Assembly (NCBI RefSeq): GCF_001679645.1
Contig: NZ_LRUN01000034.1
Coordinates: 1-64,000 of the forward strand
DNA: 64,000 bases
Direction: 5' to 3'
From: Pseudomonas bananamidigenes
GTDB lineage: Bacteria > Pseudomonadota > Gammaproteobacteria > Pseudomonadales > Pseudomonadaceae
The notes below the pieces were generated by a model, which worked only from the letters and a program-made list of their open reading frames with translations, ran no database searches and was not told where the DNA came from. The position numbers and the translations under genes were made by a program. This document shows positions 43,908 through 52,308 of this stretch, one piece after another; the stretch's first letter is position 1, and each line of letters starts with the position of its first letter.

Positions 43908-45227
43908 TCAGTTCAATTGCAACGTCTCATTGAACTGACTGATCGCATCCACCACATGCCGGGAGCCCTGCTGAATCTCGCGGATTGCGTCTCCCGCTTC
44001 GTTCGCCAGCTCCACCCCAAGCCCGGTGCGGCTCAGGCTCGACTGCATGCTCGACACCGCACTCAGTGACAACTCGTGGTTCTTGCGCACCACATCGACG
44101 ATCTCCAGGGTCGCCTGACTGGTCCGCGCCGCGAGGCTGCGTACCTCGTCCGCCACCACCGCAAATCCTCGCCCGTGTTCACCGGCCCGCGCCGCTTCGA
44201 TGGCCGCGTTGAGTGCCAGCAGGTTGGTCTGGTCGGCGATCCCGCGAATGGTCTGGACGATGGTGCCGATGATGTCCGACTGTTTGCTGACCGCATCGAT
44301 GCTCAGCGCCGCTTCGTTGAGATCGCGGGAAATGTCCTGAATGATCTGCACCGTCTGCTGCACGACCTGTGAGCCTTTTTGCGCGCAGGCGTCGTTTTGT
44401 ACCGAGGTGCTGTGGGCCGATTCCGCAGCGGTCTGCAAGGTGGTCATCTGATGGGTGATGTCGCTGGCGAATTTCACCACTTTGTACAGCCGGCCCTTGG
44501 CGTCGAACAGCGGGTTGTAGGAGGCTTCGAGGTAAACCGTCTGCCCGGACTTGTTCTTGCGTTCGAAGCGGTGCGAGTGATATTCGCCGCGATTGAGCGA
44601 GGCCCAGAACGCCTTGTATTGTGCCGACTCGGCTTCGGCACGGTGACAGAACAGACTGTGATGGTGACCGACGATTTCATTGAGTGAGTACTGCATGGTC
44701 TTGAGGAAGTTGTCATTGGCCGAGATCACATTGCCTTCCGGGGTGAACTCGATGACGGCCATCGAACGGCTGATGGCGGCGAGCATGCTTTCCTCTTCTT
44801 TTTCCTTGTTCACCCGCGCGGTAATGTCCGAGGCCACTTTGATCACACTTCGAACCTGTTTGTCAGGGCCATACACCGGCATGTAACTGGCTTCCAGCCA
44901 GATCTCCTGACCGCGTTTGTTCAAGCGCAGGAAAGTCCCGCTGAGCGGTTCGCCACGGGCCAGGTCACGCCACAATTTTGCGTATTCCTCGCTGCGATAA
45001 AACGCTTCTTCACAAAAGATCCGGTGATGCTTGCCCCGTACTTCCTCGGCGCTGTAGCCCATGGTCTTGCAGAAGTTGTCATTGGCATCCAGCACGATGC
45101 CGTCGGGGGTGAATTCGATCATCGCCATGGAACGGCTGATCGCTTCCAGCCTGGCATTGGCTTCGGTCAGGGCACAGCTGAAACGCTCGATTTCCTGCAG
45201 GTCAGCCTTGTGATGTAGGTTGAACAT
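43908..45227 (-). CDS. Soluble PAS-PAS chemoreceptor, BdlA/Aer-like
   Basis: A 439-residue cytoplasmic chemoreceptor without membrane helices. Two tandem PAS domains (about 24-140 and 146-262), each with the SRSMA-IEF-P-G...NDNF-KTM-YS pattern, are followed by a short signalling domain with [20 protein letters not shown]. The layout equals that of P. aeruginosa BdlA, which controls biofilm dispersion. No HAMP domain is present. The signal may be redox or heme/flavin based. The 490-bp upstream region has no gene. Confidence 0.9.
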   Translation of the reverse strand: MFNLHHKADLQEIERFSCALTEANARLEAISRSMAMIEFTPDGIVLDANDNFCKTMGYSAEEVRGKHHRIFCEEAFYRSEEYAKLWRDLARGEPLSGTFLRLNKRGQEIWLEASYMPVYGPDKQVRSVIKVASDITARVNKEKEEESMLAAISRSMAVIEFTPEGNVISANDNFLKTMQYSLNEIVGHHHSLFCHRAEAESAQYKAFWASLNRGEYHSHRFERKNKSGQTVYLEASYNPLFDAKGRLYKVVKFASDITHQMTTLQTAAESAHSTSVQNDACAQKGSQVVQQTVQIIQDISRDLNEAALSIDAVSKQSDIIGTIVQTIRGIADQTNLLALNAAIEAARAGEHGRGFAVVADEVRSLAARTSQATLEIVDVVRKNHELSLSAVSSMQSSLSRTGLGVELANEAGDAIREIQQGSRHVVDAISQFNETLQLN

Positions 45228-45736
45228 GTTTGTATCACCTTCAGCGCGGTCTTTTGATTTGATGAAAGTTCAGCTCTTTCAGAATCCACCACTACGTTCC
45301 ACAGAACAGGCACACGCATTCCTCCACGGGAGGAAGTTGTCAGGTGATAAATGATGATTAATCAAAGAGTCCATGCAGCGACGCTCTAATCAAGACATCC
45401 TTCTCTTGATAGCCCGCGAACGGGCCATTCCTAACGCGTAAAAGAACTTCCATTTAAAAAACATGCTCCTTGCCGGTTAAGTGTCGGTGCCTTGGATTGC
45501 GCACTCTGGCAGCTTTGTTCTCGGCTAACCGGTCGAAGCGCTTTGATTGCGGTCGACATAGTTAGTTACGTGTGAGCATAGACAGCGCAAAGCCTTGCGC
45601 AAGGCCACTAGTCGGCCAGCACTCGGCGACTCCGGACAAGATAAGGACAAGAAACGGTTCAGCGGACGGAAGGTTTGTTGCCATTGCGACAGACTCGCAA
45701 TGGCAACTTTAAAACAACTTAATGACCGGAAAAGAA
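45228..45736. other. Gene-free region between chemoreceptor and ProX-type genes
   Basis: About 500 bp, AT-richer than coding DNA, with no supported gene. It holds the promoter of the chemoreceptor on the left and, on the right, a perfect 13-bp hairpin GTTGCCATTGCGA (45677-45689)/TCGCAATGGCAAC (45695-45707) just past the binding-protein gene stop. That hairpin has no T-run in the direction of the gene and may be a weak terminator. Confidence 0.5.
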
Positions 45737-46750
45737 CTACAGACCTGCACTGACTTTATTCGCCACCTCTCCCGGAACCCACGGTTTCCAAACTTGCGAT
45801 TGATCGCGCAGAAATGCCTCGGCGACCTGGCGTGGCTGCTGACGTTTTTCGCTCATTCCGGCCAGGGTCCGGTTCAGCAGATCAATCGGAAAGTCGACCT
45901 TCTCAAAGAATGTCACCAGCTCCGGGTACTGCGCCTTGAACGGTGCCGAGACGCCAATCGCCAGGCTTGCCGGCATCGAGCGGGTACCTCGCGGATTGGG
46001 GTTATTGGCATCGGCGAGGGTTTTCCAGGCCTCGGCGTCGAACGGCGGCTCTTCCAGCTTCACCAGTTTGAAGCGACCGAGCAACGGCGTCGGCGACCAG
46101 TAGTAGAACAGCACCGGTTTGCCGCGCTTGATCGACGACGCCACCTCGGCATCCAGTGCCGCGCCGGAACCGGTACGGAAGTTGACGAAGCTGTCGTTCA
46201 GCGCGTACGCCTTGAGCTTCTGACTGTTGACGATCTCGGAAGTCCAGCCGGTCGGGCTGTTGAGGAAGCGCCCACGACTGGGGTCTTCCGGGTCCTTGAA
46301 CACATCCTTGTAGCGCGGCAGGTCGGCCACCGATTTCAGCTCCGGCGCCAGCGGTTTGATCCCGCGCTCGGGGTCGCCCTTTATCACGTATTCCGGCACC
46401 CACCAGCCTTCGGTGGCGCCCTTTACCGTATCGCCGAGGCCGAACACTTTGCCCTCGGCAGCCGCCTTGACCCAGGCCGGACTGCGCCCGGCCCACTCTT
46501 CGCCGATCACCTGGATGTCGTTTTTCGCCAGCGCCGCTTCCAGGCTGACGGTGCTGCCCGGCAGTGTATCGGTGGAGTAGCCGTAGCCTTTCTCGACAAT
46601 CAGGCGCAGCACTTCGGTGATGAAACTGCCGCTTTCCCAGGTGATGTCACCGAAGTGGATCGGTGCCGTTTTTTCCGCTGCCACGGCGTGCCCGGCCGTC
46701 AGGGTCAGGACCAGCAGCGAACTGCCGAGCAGTTTTTTGATCGATCTCAT
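45737..46750 (-). CDS. ProX/OpuAC-type substrate-binding protein
   Basis: A 337-residue periplasmic binding protein. The signal peptide (MRSIKKLLGSSLLVLTLTAG) is followed by the OpuAC-like fold: IHFGDITWESGSFITEVLRL, then RGKPVLFYYWSPTPLLGRFK with the aromatic residues expected for glycine betaine or carnitine. No permease or ATPase gene adjoins it, so it is an orphan. Its ATG overlaps the stop of an ECF sigma factor gene (ATGA), so translation is coupled. Confidence 0.9.
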   Translation of the reverse strand: MRSIKKLLGSSLLVLTLTAGHAVAAEKTAPIHFGDITWESGSFITEVLRLIVEKGYGYSTDTLPGSTVSLEAALAKNDIQVIGEEWAGRSPAWVKAAAEGKVFGLGDTVKGATEGWWVPEYVIKGDPERGIKPLAPELKSVADLPRYKDVFKDPEDPSRGRFLNSPTGWTSEIVNSQKLKAYALNDSFVNFRTGSGAALDAEVASSIKRGKPVLFYYWSPTPLLGRFKLVKLEEPPFDAEAWKTLADANNPNPRGTRSMPASLAIGVSAPFKAQYPELVTFFEKVDFPIDLLNRTLAGMSEKRQQPRQVAEAFLRDQSQVWKPWVPGEVANKVSAGL

Positions 46751-47292
46751 GCGGACCTCTTGTTCTGGGAGGAAATCAGGGTTTGGTTGGCGCTGTGGCG
46801 GTTGCACAGCGCTTGGGAACGGGTCATGTACAGGCTCACCGAACGCTGGGAGATGCCCAGTTCGGCGGCGATTTGCGGGTAGGTCAGGCCGTCGATGCGG
46901 GCCAGCAGAAAGGTCGAGCGCACCTTGCCCGGCAGACGCTGCAGCGTCCGGTCCAGATGTTTGAGACTTTGCGCCAGGTGTGCCAGGTCTTCGGGAGATG
47001 GCGCGTGATCATGGTCGCCCTGTTGAAGCTGATGCAGATACCGACGCTCCAGATCGCCCCGCCGCCAGCGCTCATACAGCAGGCGCCGGGCGATAGTGGT
47101 GAGCAAGGCGCGGGGTTCGCGGATGGCGGTCAGGGTCGACGCTTCGAGCAGCTGTGCGAAGGTTTCGGCGGCGAGGTCTTCGGCTGTGGCTGCATCGTTC
47201 GAATGCCGACGCAGACGTGTGCACAACCATTGGTAATGGTCGCGAAACAACGTGTTCACATGATTTCGATGGGATGAGTCGGCGCCGGACAT
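46747..47292 (-). CDS. ECF sigma factor (FecI-like)
   Basis: A 181-residue sigma-70 family ECF protein of the FecI type. Region 2 is HYQWLCTRLRRHSNDAATAE plus DLAAETFAQLLEA (about 18-50), and region 4 contains LPGKVRSTFLLARIDGLTYP followed by QIAAELGISQRSVS. No FecR-like anti-sigma gene or TonB receptor is adjacent. The start at 47292 has AAGGAG 6 nt upstream. The stop overlaps the ProX-type gene start, a very unusual partner. Confidence 0.88.
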   Translation of the reverse strand: MSGADSSHRNHVNTLFRDHYQWLCTRLRRHSNDAATAEDLAAETFAQLLEASTLTAIREPRALLTTIARRLLYERWRRGDLERRYLHQLQQGDHDHAPSPEDLAHLAQSLKHLDRTLQRLPGKVRSTFLLARIDGLTYPQIAAELGISQRSVSLYMTRSQALCNRHSANQTLISSQNKRSA

Positions 47293-47419
47293 GGGGGCTC
47301 CTTGGTCAAGGGTCGCTGAATGTCCGGTCGTCCGGTGGCGCGATCCTAGCAAGGCGCCTTATGCGTTAAAAATACTTAAAAAGAATTTTTATATTCCATT
47401 AAAGAATTATTCAAAACCG

Positions 47420-48211
47420 CTAGCGCAAGCGGTCATAACCCAGTTCTTCGGCCTCGCGCTGATAATCCAGCAGGACGAGGTAATCGCTTTCACTGGCGGG
47501 CAGGACTTGCGGCAATCCCAAAATGCGAGCTACGTCCGGCAAGTCTTGCAGGCCACGATTCATCGCCCGACGCAGCTGCTCGATCTGCGCGTCCGAAGCA
47601 CTGGCAGCGGTGATGAAGGGCAAGGTCGGACTGAGCGCACTGCGTGCCACCACCCGCAAGCCGCTGACCTCTTCAGCGGCGTGTTGCGCCAGGTATGCAA
47701 AGGTCACGCTGTCGATGGCCGCCAGGTCGGCACGGTCTTCACGCAACCAGCGCAGGCTCTGGCGATGGCCGCCACTGAGGCCCACCGAAGCGAAAAAACG
47801 GCCGTCCCGCTGCAATGGCGCCAGACGCTGGCGCAACAGGTTCATGCCGCTGTTGGAGTCTTCGCTGTTGATCACCCCGCGACTGTCGAAGAACGCCGCC
47901 AGGTTCTCGCGCGGATCATCGGCCCGGGCCAGGATCAGGCTGCAATGATTGCCGGCCGTGGCGTCCGGCAACTCGTAGCGTGGACGACCGACAATCCTCA
48001 CCTGCCCACGCAGCGCGGTCATCAGTGGATAGCCGCAGGTCTGGGTCAGCAGCAATTGCGGCGACAGCCAGAGTTCAGGCAGCGACAGGCCTTCGGCACT
48101 GCGCCGCGAGCCGTCCAGGTGATCGAGCATTCGCGCCAGCCACTGCTCATTCGCCGCCCGGATCGGCTCCGGTGCGATGTACATCAACAGCTCTGCGTAA
48201 CCTGACGTCAT
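47420..48211 (-). CDS. PhnD-like phosphate/phosphonate-binding domain protein without signal peptide
   Basis: A 263-residue protein with the PhnD-type periplasmic-binding fold (LILARADDPRENLAAFFDSR, then GRFFASVGLSGGHRQSLRWL and AIDSVTFAYLAQH). The S-GG-HR motif fits the phosphonate/phosphite binding group. There is no signal peptide: the N-terminus MTSGYAELLMYIAPEPIRAA is short and mixed. The start at 48211 has GAGG 6 nt upstream. It follows the desaturase gene by 7 bp, so it is cotranscribed. The role is likely cytoplasmic and unknown. Confidence 0.85.
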   Translation of the reverse strand: MTSGYAELLMYIAPEPIRAANEQWLARMLDHLDGSRRSAEGLSLPELWLSPQLLLTQTCGYPLMTALRGQVRIVGRPRYELPDATAGNHCSLILARADDPRENLAAFFDSRGVINSEDSNSGMNLLRQRLAPLQRDGRFFASVGLSGGHRQSLRWLREDRADLAAIDSVTFAYLAQHAAEEVSGLRVVARSALSPTLPFITAASASDAQIEQLRRAMNRGLQDLPDVARILGLPQVLPASESDYLVLLDYQREAEELGYDRLR

Positions 48212-48218
48212 GGTTTCC

Positions 48219-49160
48219 TCAACTGAACGGATGCTGCGGGCTGTCGATCGGTTTGAGGCCATGTTCGCGCCACAATTGCCCATAACCCTGAACCAGAAAG
48301 CCGCCGCTGCGTTCGACCCATTGCTTGCGACGCATACGGTAGGCCTTGGGCAAGTCGTACCACGCCAGCTTCGGCAAATCGTGGTGCACCAGATGGAAAT
48401 TCAGATTCAGGAACAGCCAGCGCCACGGCCATCCGGCCTCGTTGAGTACCGTGCGCTGCTGCGATTGTGCGTGTGGCCGGTGTTCATAGTAAGAGCGGAC
48501 CATCGCAATCGACAGCGCCGGCACACTGATCAAAAACAGGTAATGCCACACCGGCAGCAAGCTGTAGCGAGCGATGAAAAACAACATCAGCACAGTCAGG
48601 GAACCGTGGGTCAGCCACATCAGCCACGCCTGACGCTCGCCGTTTTTCAGGCGTTGCAGCTCCTCACCGGCCAGTGCCAGCAATGCCAGCGGCGCGCCGA
48701 GAATGAATCGGCCGAGCACAGTCTTGTTCAGCCAGTGCAGGTTGCGCTCGAATCGCGAGCTGCCCTGCCAACGCCCGGTACTCAGGTAACGGCTTTCCGG
48801 GTCAAGACCGGGGATCGTCAGGTCTTCATCGCGATGGTGCTGCAAATGGCTGTCGCGATAGAGCGTGTAGGGATACCACACGGCGAACGGCGCATAACCG
48901 AGGACTTTGTTCACCACAATCCAGCGCGTCGGATGGCCATGCAGCAGTTCGTGTTGTATCGACAGCCACAGCACCAGCAATGGAATCAGCAGCAACGTGC
49001 TCCACCAAAGACCCAGCCACTCGCTGCCCGCCACAAGGGCGAACCAGCCGCCGTACACGCCGATCAGCAGCAGCCAGGTCGGCCAGTCGGTACGGGCGGT
49101 GAAGCGTTGACGCAAATTCTCGATCTGTTGGCGATGGGCATCGTCGAAGTAATGGGGCAT
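48219..49160 (-). CDS. Fatty acid desaturase
   Basis: A 313-residue membrane-bound di-iron enzyme. The three histidine boxes are present: HELLHGH (about 70-76), HLQHH (about 105-109) and HLVHH (about 257-261). Helices surround them. It likely introduces double bonds into membrane lipid acyl chains or into a related fatty compound. It is the first gene of an operon with the PhnD-like gene (7-bp gap). The GNAT gene at 49281 is divergent. Confidence 0.9.
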   Translation of the reverse strand: MPHYFDDAHRQQIENLRQRFTARTDWPTWLLLIGVYGGWFALVAGSEWLGLWWSTLLLIPLLVLWLSIQHELLHGHPTRWIVVNKVLGYAPFAVWYPYTLYRDSHLQHHRDEDLTIPGLDPESRYLSTGRWQGSSRFERNLHWLNKTVLGRFILGAPLALLALAGEELQRLKNGERQAWLMWLTHGSLTVLMLFFIARYSLLPVWHYLFLISVPALSIAMVRSYYEHRPHAQSQQRTVLNEAGWPWRWLFLNLNFHLVHHDLPKLAWYDLPKAYRMRRKQWVERSGGFLVQGYGQLWREHGLKPIDSPQHPFS

Positions 49161-49280
49161 GGCGTGGCTCGGAACGAGGGTCTGATCGTTCTGTGCAACA
49201 CCCGCGAGAAATCTTGCAGATTATTTTTGCGAGCCGGGATCCTTATAATTCCGCCTCTTTTTGAACCGGCAGCCCGAGTG

Positions 49281-49700
49281 ATGACCGATACCCGTTATAG
49301 CCAGCTCGATGAATTGTCCTGGCCCTTGATGAACAAGTTCTACCGCCAGCATCAATCGTCGATGAAAGCGGTGCGCGAGGCGCAATTATGGGTGGCGCGG
49401 CGCGAGGAGATCGTCGCGGCGCTGTGTCTGCGACCGGTGTTCGGCGGGCACTGGCTGACCGGGCTGTTCGTTGATCCGGCCTGTCGTGAACAAGGCATTG
49501 CCGCGCAATTGATCGCGGCAGCGGTGAAAGATGTGAAGGCGCCGGTCTGGCTGTTCTGCCATCCGGACCTGCGCGGATTCTACGAGCGGCGCGGCTTCAC
49601 CTTCGATCCCGCCCTGCCCCAGGCCATGGCCGAACGCTTGAGCCGTTATGCGCGGAGCAAGCCGATGATTGCCATGGAGCTGGTGCCGCCGGCGGATTGA
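49281..49700 (+). CDS. GNAT family N-acetyltransferase (short)
   Basis: A 139-residue acetyltransferase. The acetyl-CoA motif LFVDPACREQGIAAQLIAAA is at about 63-82, with the preceding LCLRPVFGGHWLTG strands and YERRGF near the C-terminus. The substrate is unknown. The ATG at 49281 is used; a GTG lies one codon earlier. The gene ends next to the convergent deformylase gene. Confidence 0.85.
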   Translation: MTDTRYSQLDELSWPLMNKFYRQHQSSMKAVREAQLWVARREEIVAALCLRPVFGGHWLTGLFVDPACREQGIAAQLIAAAVKDVKAPVWLFCHPDLRGFYERRGFTFDPALPQAMAERLSRYARSKPMIAMELVPPAD

Positions 49701-50240
49701 TCAGTCGTCGGCGTCGGGGTCGAGATCCGGGAACATCACCTCGGTGAAACCGAACTTGCTGAAATCGGTGATGCGCGACGGATACAGCCGCCCGATCAGG
49801 TGATCGCACTCGTGCTGCACGACTCGCGCATGAAAACCCGAGGCCACACGCACGATCGGCTCACCCTTGGGATCGAAACCTTCGTAACGGATCTGCTGGT
49901 AGCGATCCACCGCGCCCCGCAGCCCGGGGACCGACAGGCAGCCTTCAAAGCCCTCTTCCATCAGCGGGCTCAACGGCGTGATCAGTGGATTGATCAGAAT
50001 GGTCTGCGGCACGGCTTCGGCGTCCGGGTAACGTTCGCTGTGCTCGAAGCCGAAGATCACCAGTTGCAGGTCGACACCGATCTGCGGCGCGGCGAGGCCG
50101 ACGCCGCCGACGCTTTCCATGGTCTGGAACATGTCGTCGATCAGTTGCCACAGCTGCGGGCTGTCGAACATCTCGGCCAGCACCGGCGGGGCAATGCGCA
50201 ACAGGCGTTCGTCGCCCATCTTCAGGATTTCACGGATCAT
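49701..50240 (-). CDS. def: Peptide deformylase
   Basis: Removes the formyl group from N-terminal methionine of nascent proteins. The 179-residue protein has all three active-site motifs: [10 protein letters not shown] (about 47-56), EGCLSVPG (about 98-105) and QHECDHLIG (about 141-149), the last two giving the metal ligands. It is a second, non-fmt-linked type deformylase. It is 2 bp after the YihY gene, in an operon. Confidence 0.95.
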   Translation of the reverse strand: MIREILKMGDERLLRIAPPVLAEMFDSPQLWQLIDDMFQTMESVGGVGLAAPQIGVDLQLVIFGFEHSERYPDAEAVPQTILINPLITPLSPLMEEGFEGCLSVPGLRGAVDRYQQIRYEGFDPKGEPIVRVASGFHARVVQHECDHLIGRLYPSRITDFSKFGFTEVMFPDLDPDADD

Positions 50241-50242
50241 GA

Positions 50243-51193
50243 TCAGGCTTCGTCTGTGTTCGGCTTGAGCGACGGATCGCGGCCCAGGCCGGAAACGTGT
50301 TGTTTGGGATGTTCGTCGAGTTCACCGGGGACTTTCTCACCCGGGTCCTTGCCCTCGCTGGACATGTGTTCGATCACCGCGTTCATCTCCGCGCCCAGCA
50401 ACAACACGGCGGCAGAAATGTAGAAATACAGCAACAGCACGATGATCGCACCGATGCTGCCATACATGGCGTTGTAGTTGGCGAACGTCTTGACGTAAAA
50501 CGCAAAGCCCAGGGACGCGACGATCCACACCACCACCGCCAGCACCGAGCCCGGCGTGATGAAACGGAACTCCTGTTTGACGTCAGGCATCACGTAGTAG
50601 ATCACCGCCACGGCCACCATCATCAGGATCACGATCACCGGCCAGCGGGCAATGGTCCATACCGTGACGATGAAGTCTTCCAGACCGACCTGCCCGGCGA
50701 TCCACGTCATCACCTGCGGCCCCAGCACCATCAGCGCGGCGGCCACCAGCAACATGCCGGCGATACCGACAGTGTAGAAAATCGACAGCGGAAAGCGCTT
50801 CCAGATCGGCCTGCCCTCGACCACGTCATAGGCCGCGTTCATCGCGCTCATCATCAGGCGCACCCCGGCGGACGCGGTGTACAGGGCGATGACGATACCC
50901 ACGGAAAGCAGGCCGCCCTTGGACTGCTGCAACTGGTCGATCACCGGGTTGACCTGCTCCAGCGCCTGGGGCGGCAACACCAGCTCCGATTGCAGGCGCA
51001 GCCAGGAGAAGAAGTCCGGCAGGTGCAGGAAACCGATCAGGGCAATCAGGAACAGAATGAACGGGAACAACGAGAACAGCATCTGGTAGGCCAGTGCCGA
51101 GGCATAGGTCGACATCTCGTCATCCATGAACTCGGTGACGGTACGCACGATGACCCGGTGCAGGGGCAGGCCTTTCATGTCGGGGAAAATCAT
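50243..51193 (-). CDS. YihY/BrkB family inner-membrane protein
   Basis: A 316-residue protein with about six membrane helices and the YihY signatures [20 protein letters not shown] and [20 protein letters not shown]. The C-terminal tail (about 285-316) is hydrophilic. The family was once called ribonuclease BN, but a membrane role is more likely. The start at 51193 is preceded by AAAGGAGACGC. It is 2 bp before def, so cotranscribed. Confidence 0.92.
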   Translation of the reverse strand: MIFPDMKGLPLHRVIVRTVTEFMDDEMSTYASALAYQMLFSLFPFILFLIALIGFLHLPDFFSWLRLQSELVLPPQALEQVNPVIDQLQQSKGGLLSVGIVIALYTASAGVRLMMSAMNAAYDVVEGRPIWKRFPLSIFYTVGIAGMLLVAAALMVLGPQVMTWIAGQVGLEDFIVTVWTIARWPVIVILMMVAVAVIYYVMPDVKQEFRFITPGSVLAVVVWIVASLGFAFYVKTFANYNAMYGSIGAIIVLLLYFYISAAVLLLGAEMNAVIEHMSSEGKDPGEKVPGELDEHPKQHVSGLGRDPSLKPNTDEA

Positions 51194-51322
51194 TCGCGTC
51201 TCCTTTCGCCGCAAAACAGGTTGAAGTCGTGGCGACTCAGGGGCCGTGTTCTCTCATCAAAGTAGCCTACTTGGCGACTCTGAAACACTGTGATCCGTGA
51301 CGGCATGTGAACGACACACAAA

Positions 51323-51346
51323 AACGGCCATCCTTGGATGGCCGTT
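51323..51346 (-). terminator. Terminator of the CsbD gene
   Basis: AACGGCCATCC (51323-51333) pairs with GGATGGCCGTT (51336-51346) over 2 nt. On the minus strand it is followed by TTTTGTGTGT. Confidence 0.88.
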
Positions 51347-51369
51347 CCGGTGTTTCGTTCAAGGCGCAA

Positions 51370-51561
51370 TCAAGCCTTGTCGACGCCTTTCTTGATCGCG
51401 TCCTTGGCTTTGCCCACCGCTTGCTGGGCCTCGCCTTTCTTCTCTTGCAGTTTGCCTTCGGCTTGCAGCCTGGTGTTGTCGGTGGCTTTACCGACGCCTT
51501 GCTTGACGTTGCCGACGGCTTCGTTGGCCATGCCTTTCACTTTATCGCCTGTGCTGCTCAT
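51370..51561 (-). CDS. CsbD-like stress-response protein
   Basis: A 63-residue, lysine- and alanine-rich protein of the CsbD family (MSSTGDKVKGMANEAVGNVK, repeated GKATDN/GKAKDA-type units). CsbD proteins are induced by general stress; the molecular role is unknown. Small, charged and without cysteines. CAGGAGAAACACC precedes the start. The terminator is at 51323-51346. Confidence 0.93.
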   Translation of the reverse strand: MSSTGDKVKGMANEAVGNVKQGVGKATDNTRLQAEGKLQEKKGEAQQAVGKAKDAIKKGVDKA

Positions 51562-51757
51562 GGTGTTTCTCCTGGGTGCATTGAAGGGGAAAAGTCAGTA
51601 CGTAACGATGGACTGTCCCGATTTGCGCCAGGTTTCATTTATTTTCAGGCCTCATTTCGTCGTGGCGTGCAGGTTGGGCTTTATGTTTGCAAGCGGAGCC
51701 CCGAGAATGCCCACCATAAGGCGTCAGGCGCCACAGAACCGATCCCGCAGGAATGTT

Positions 51758-52135
51758 ATGAAACTCGATAAAAAGCAGGCCATCGCCCGTCGCAACCAGG
51801 AACTGGGCGGTGCCGTGCTAGGCACCAACAATTGCCACTTCGCCGAACTGAACCGCAACCGCAACATCTGGTGGTTCGATCTGCCGGTGAAGCGTCTGGC
51901 CATCGGTCAGTACGAGTGGATTCACCTGTTGATGCACACCCCGGCCACCGACGAACTGCTGCACCTGAAAGTGCCGACCGCGTTCCTGCGGGAAAAGCTC
52001 GACGGCCTGGTGATCCGCAACGAAGGCAAGCGCAAGGCGGCCCTGAGTCTGGAACTGAGCGCCGACAAGGACTCGTACCTGCAGGACATGCGCCCGGCGG
52101 GCACCAACGTGAACTTTGCGGCGTTCCGTCAATAA
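51758..52135 (+). CDS. Hypothetical protein
   Basis: A 125-residue soluble protein that I do not recognise. It is rich in basic and aromatic residues (NRNRNIWWFDLPVKRLAIG) and has no membrane segment or known motif. The ATG at 51758 has AGGA 6 nt upstream; an in-frame extension lacks signals. It is followed by the 110-bp repeat at 52148-52257. Role unknown. Confidence 0.65.
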   Translation: MKLDKKQAIARRNQELGGAVLGTNNCHFAELNRNRNIWWFDLPVKRLAIGQYEWIHLLMHTPATDELLHLKVPTAFLREKLDGLVIRNEGKRKAALSLELSADKDSYLQDMRPAGTNVNFAAFRQ

Positions 52136-52147
52136 GACACTCAAGCT

Positions 52148-52257
52148 GATCGTTCCCACGCTCTGCGTGGGAATGCCGCCCCGGACGCTCCGCGTCCAGC
52201 ACGGCGGGGACGCCGAGCGTCCCGGGATGCGTTACCACGCGGAGCGTGGGAACGATC
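52148..52257. repeat. 110-bp palindromic element with terminal inverted repeats
   Basis: The ends GATCGTTCCCACGCTC and GAGCGTGGGAACGATC are exact 16-bp inverted repeats. Inner GACGCTC/GAGCGTC sequences add further pairing. The copy at 1-97 is related. It may be a MITE-like or REP-derived element. It lies just downstream of the fadD1 terminator. Confidence 0.75.
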
Positions 52258-52277
52258 AATCAACGTGAACCGCCAAC

Positions 52278-52305
52278 AAAAAGCCCCGCATCTGCGGGGC
52301 TTTTT
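52278..52305 (-). terminator. Terminator of fadD1
   Basis: AAAAAGCCCCGCA (52278-52290) pairs with TGCGGGGCTTTTT (52293-52305) over 2 nt. A T-run follows on both strands, so it may be bidirectional. Confidence 0.92.
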
Positions 52306-52308
52306 GCT

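Noticed and set aside
47370-47411. Fur-box-like AT-rich stretch upstream of the FecI-like sigma gene
   Set aside because: The sequence has AT runs but no convincing 19-bp Fur palindrome; similarity is at the level of base composition.
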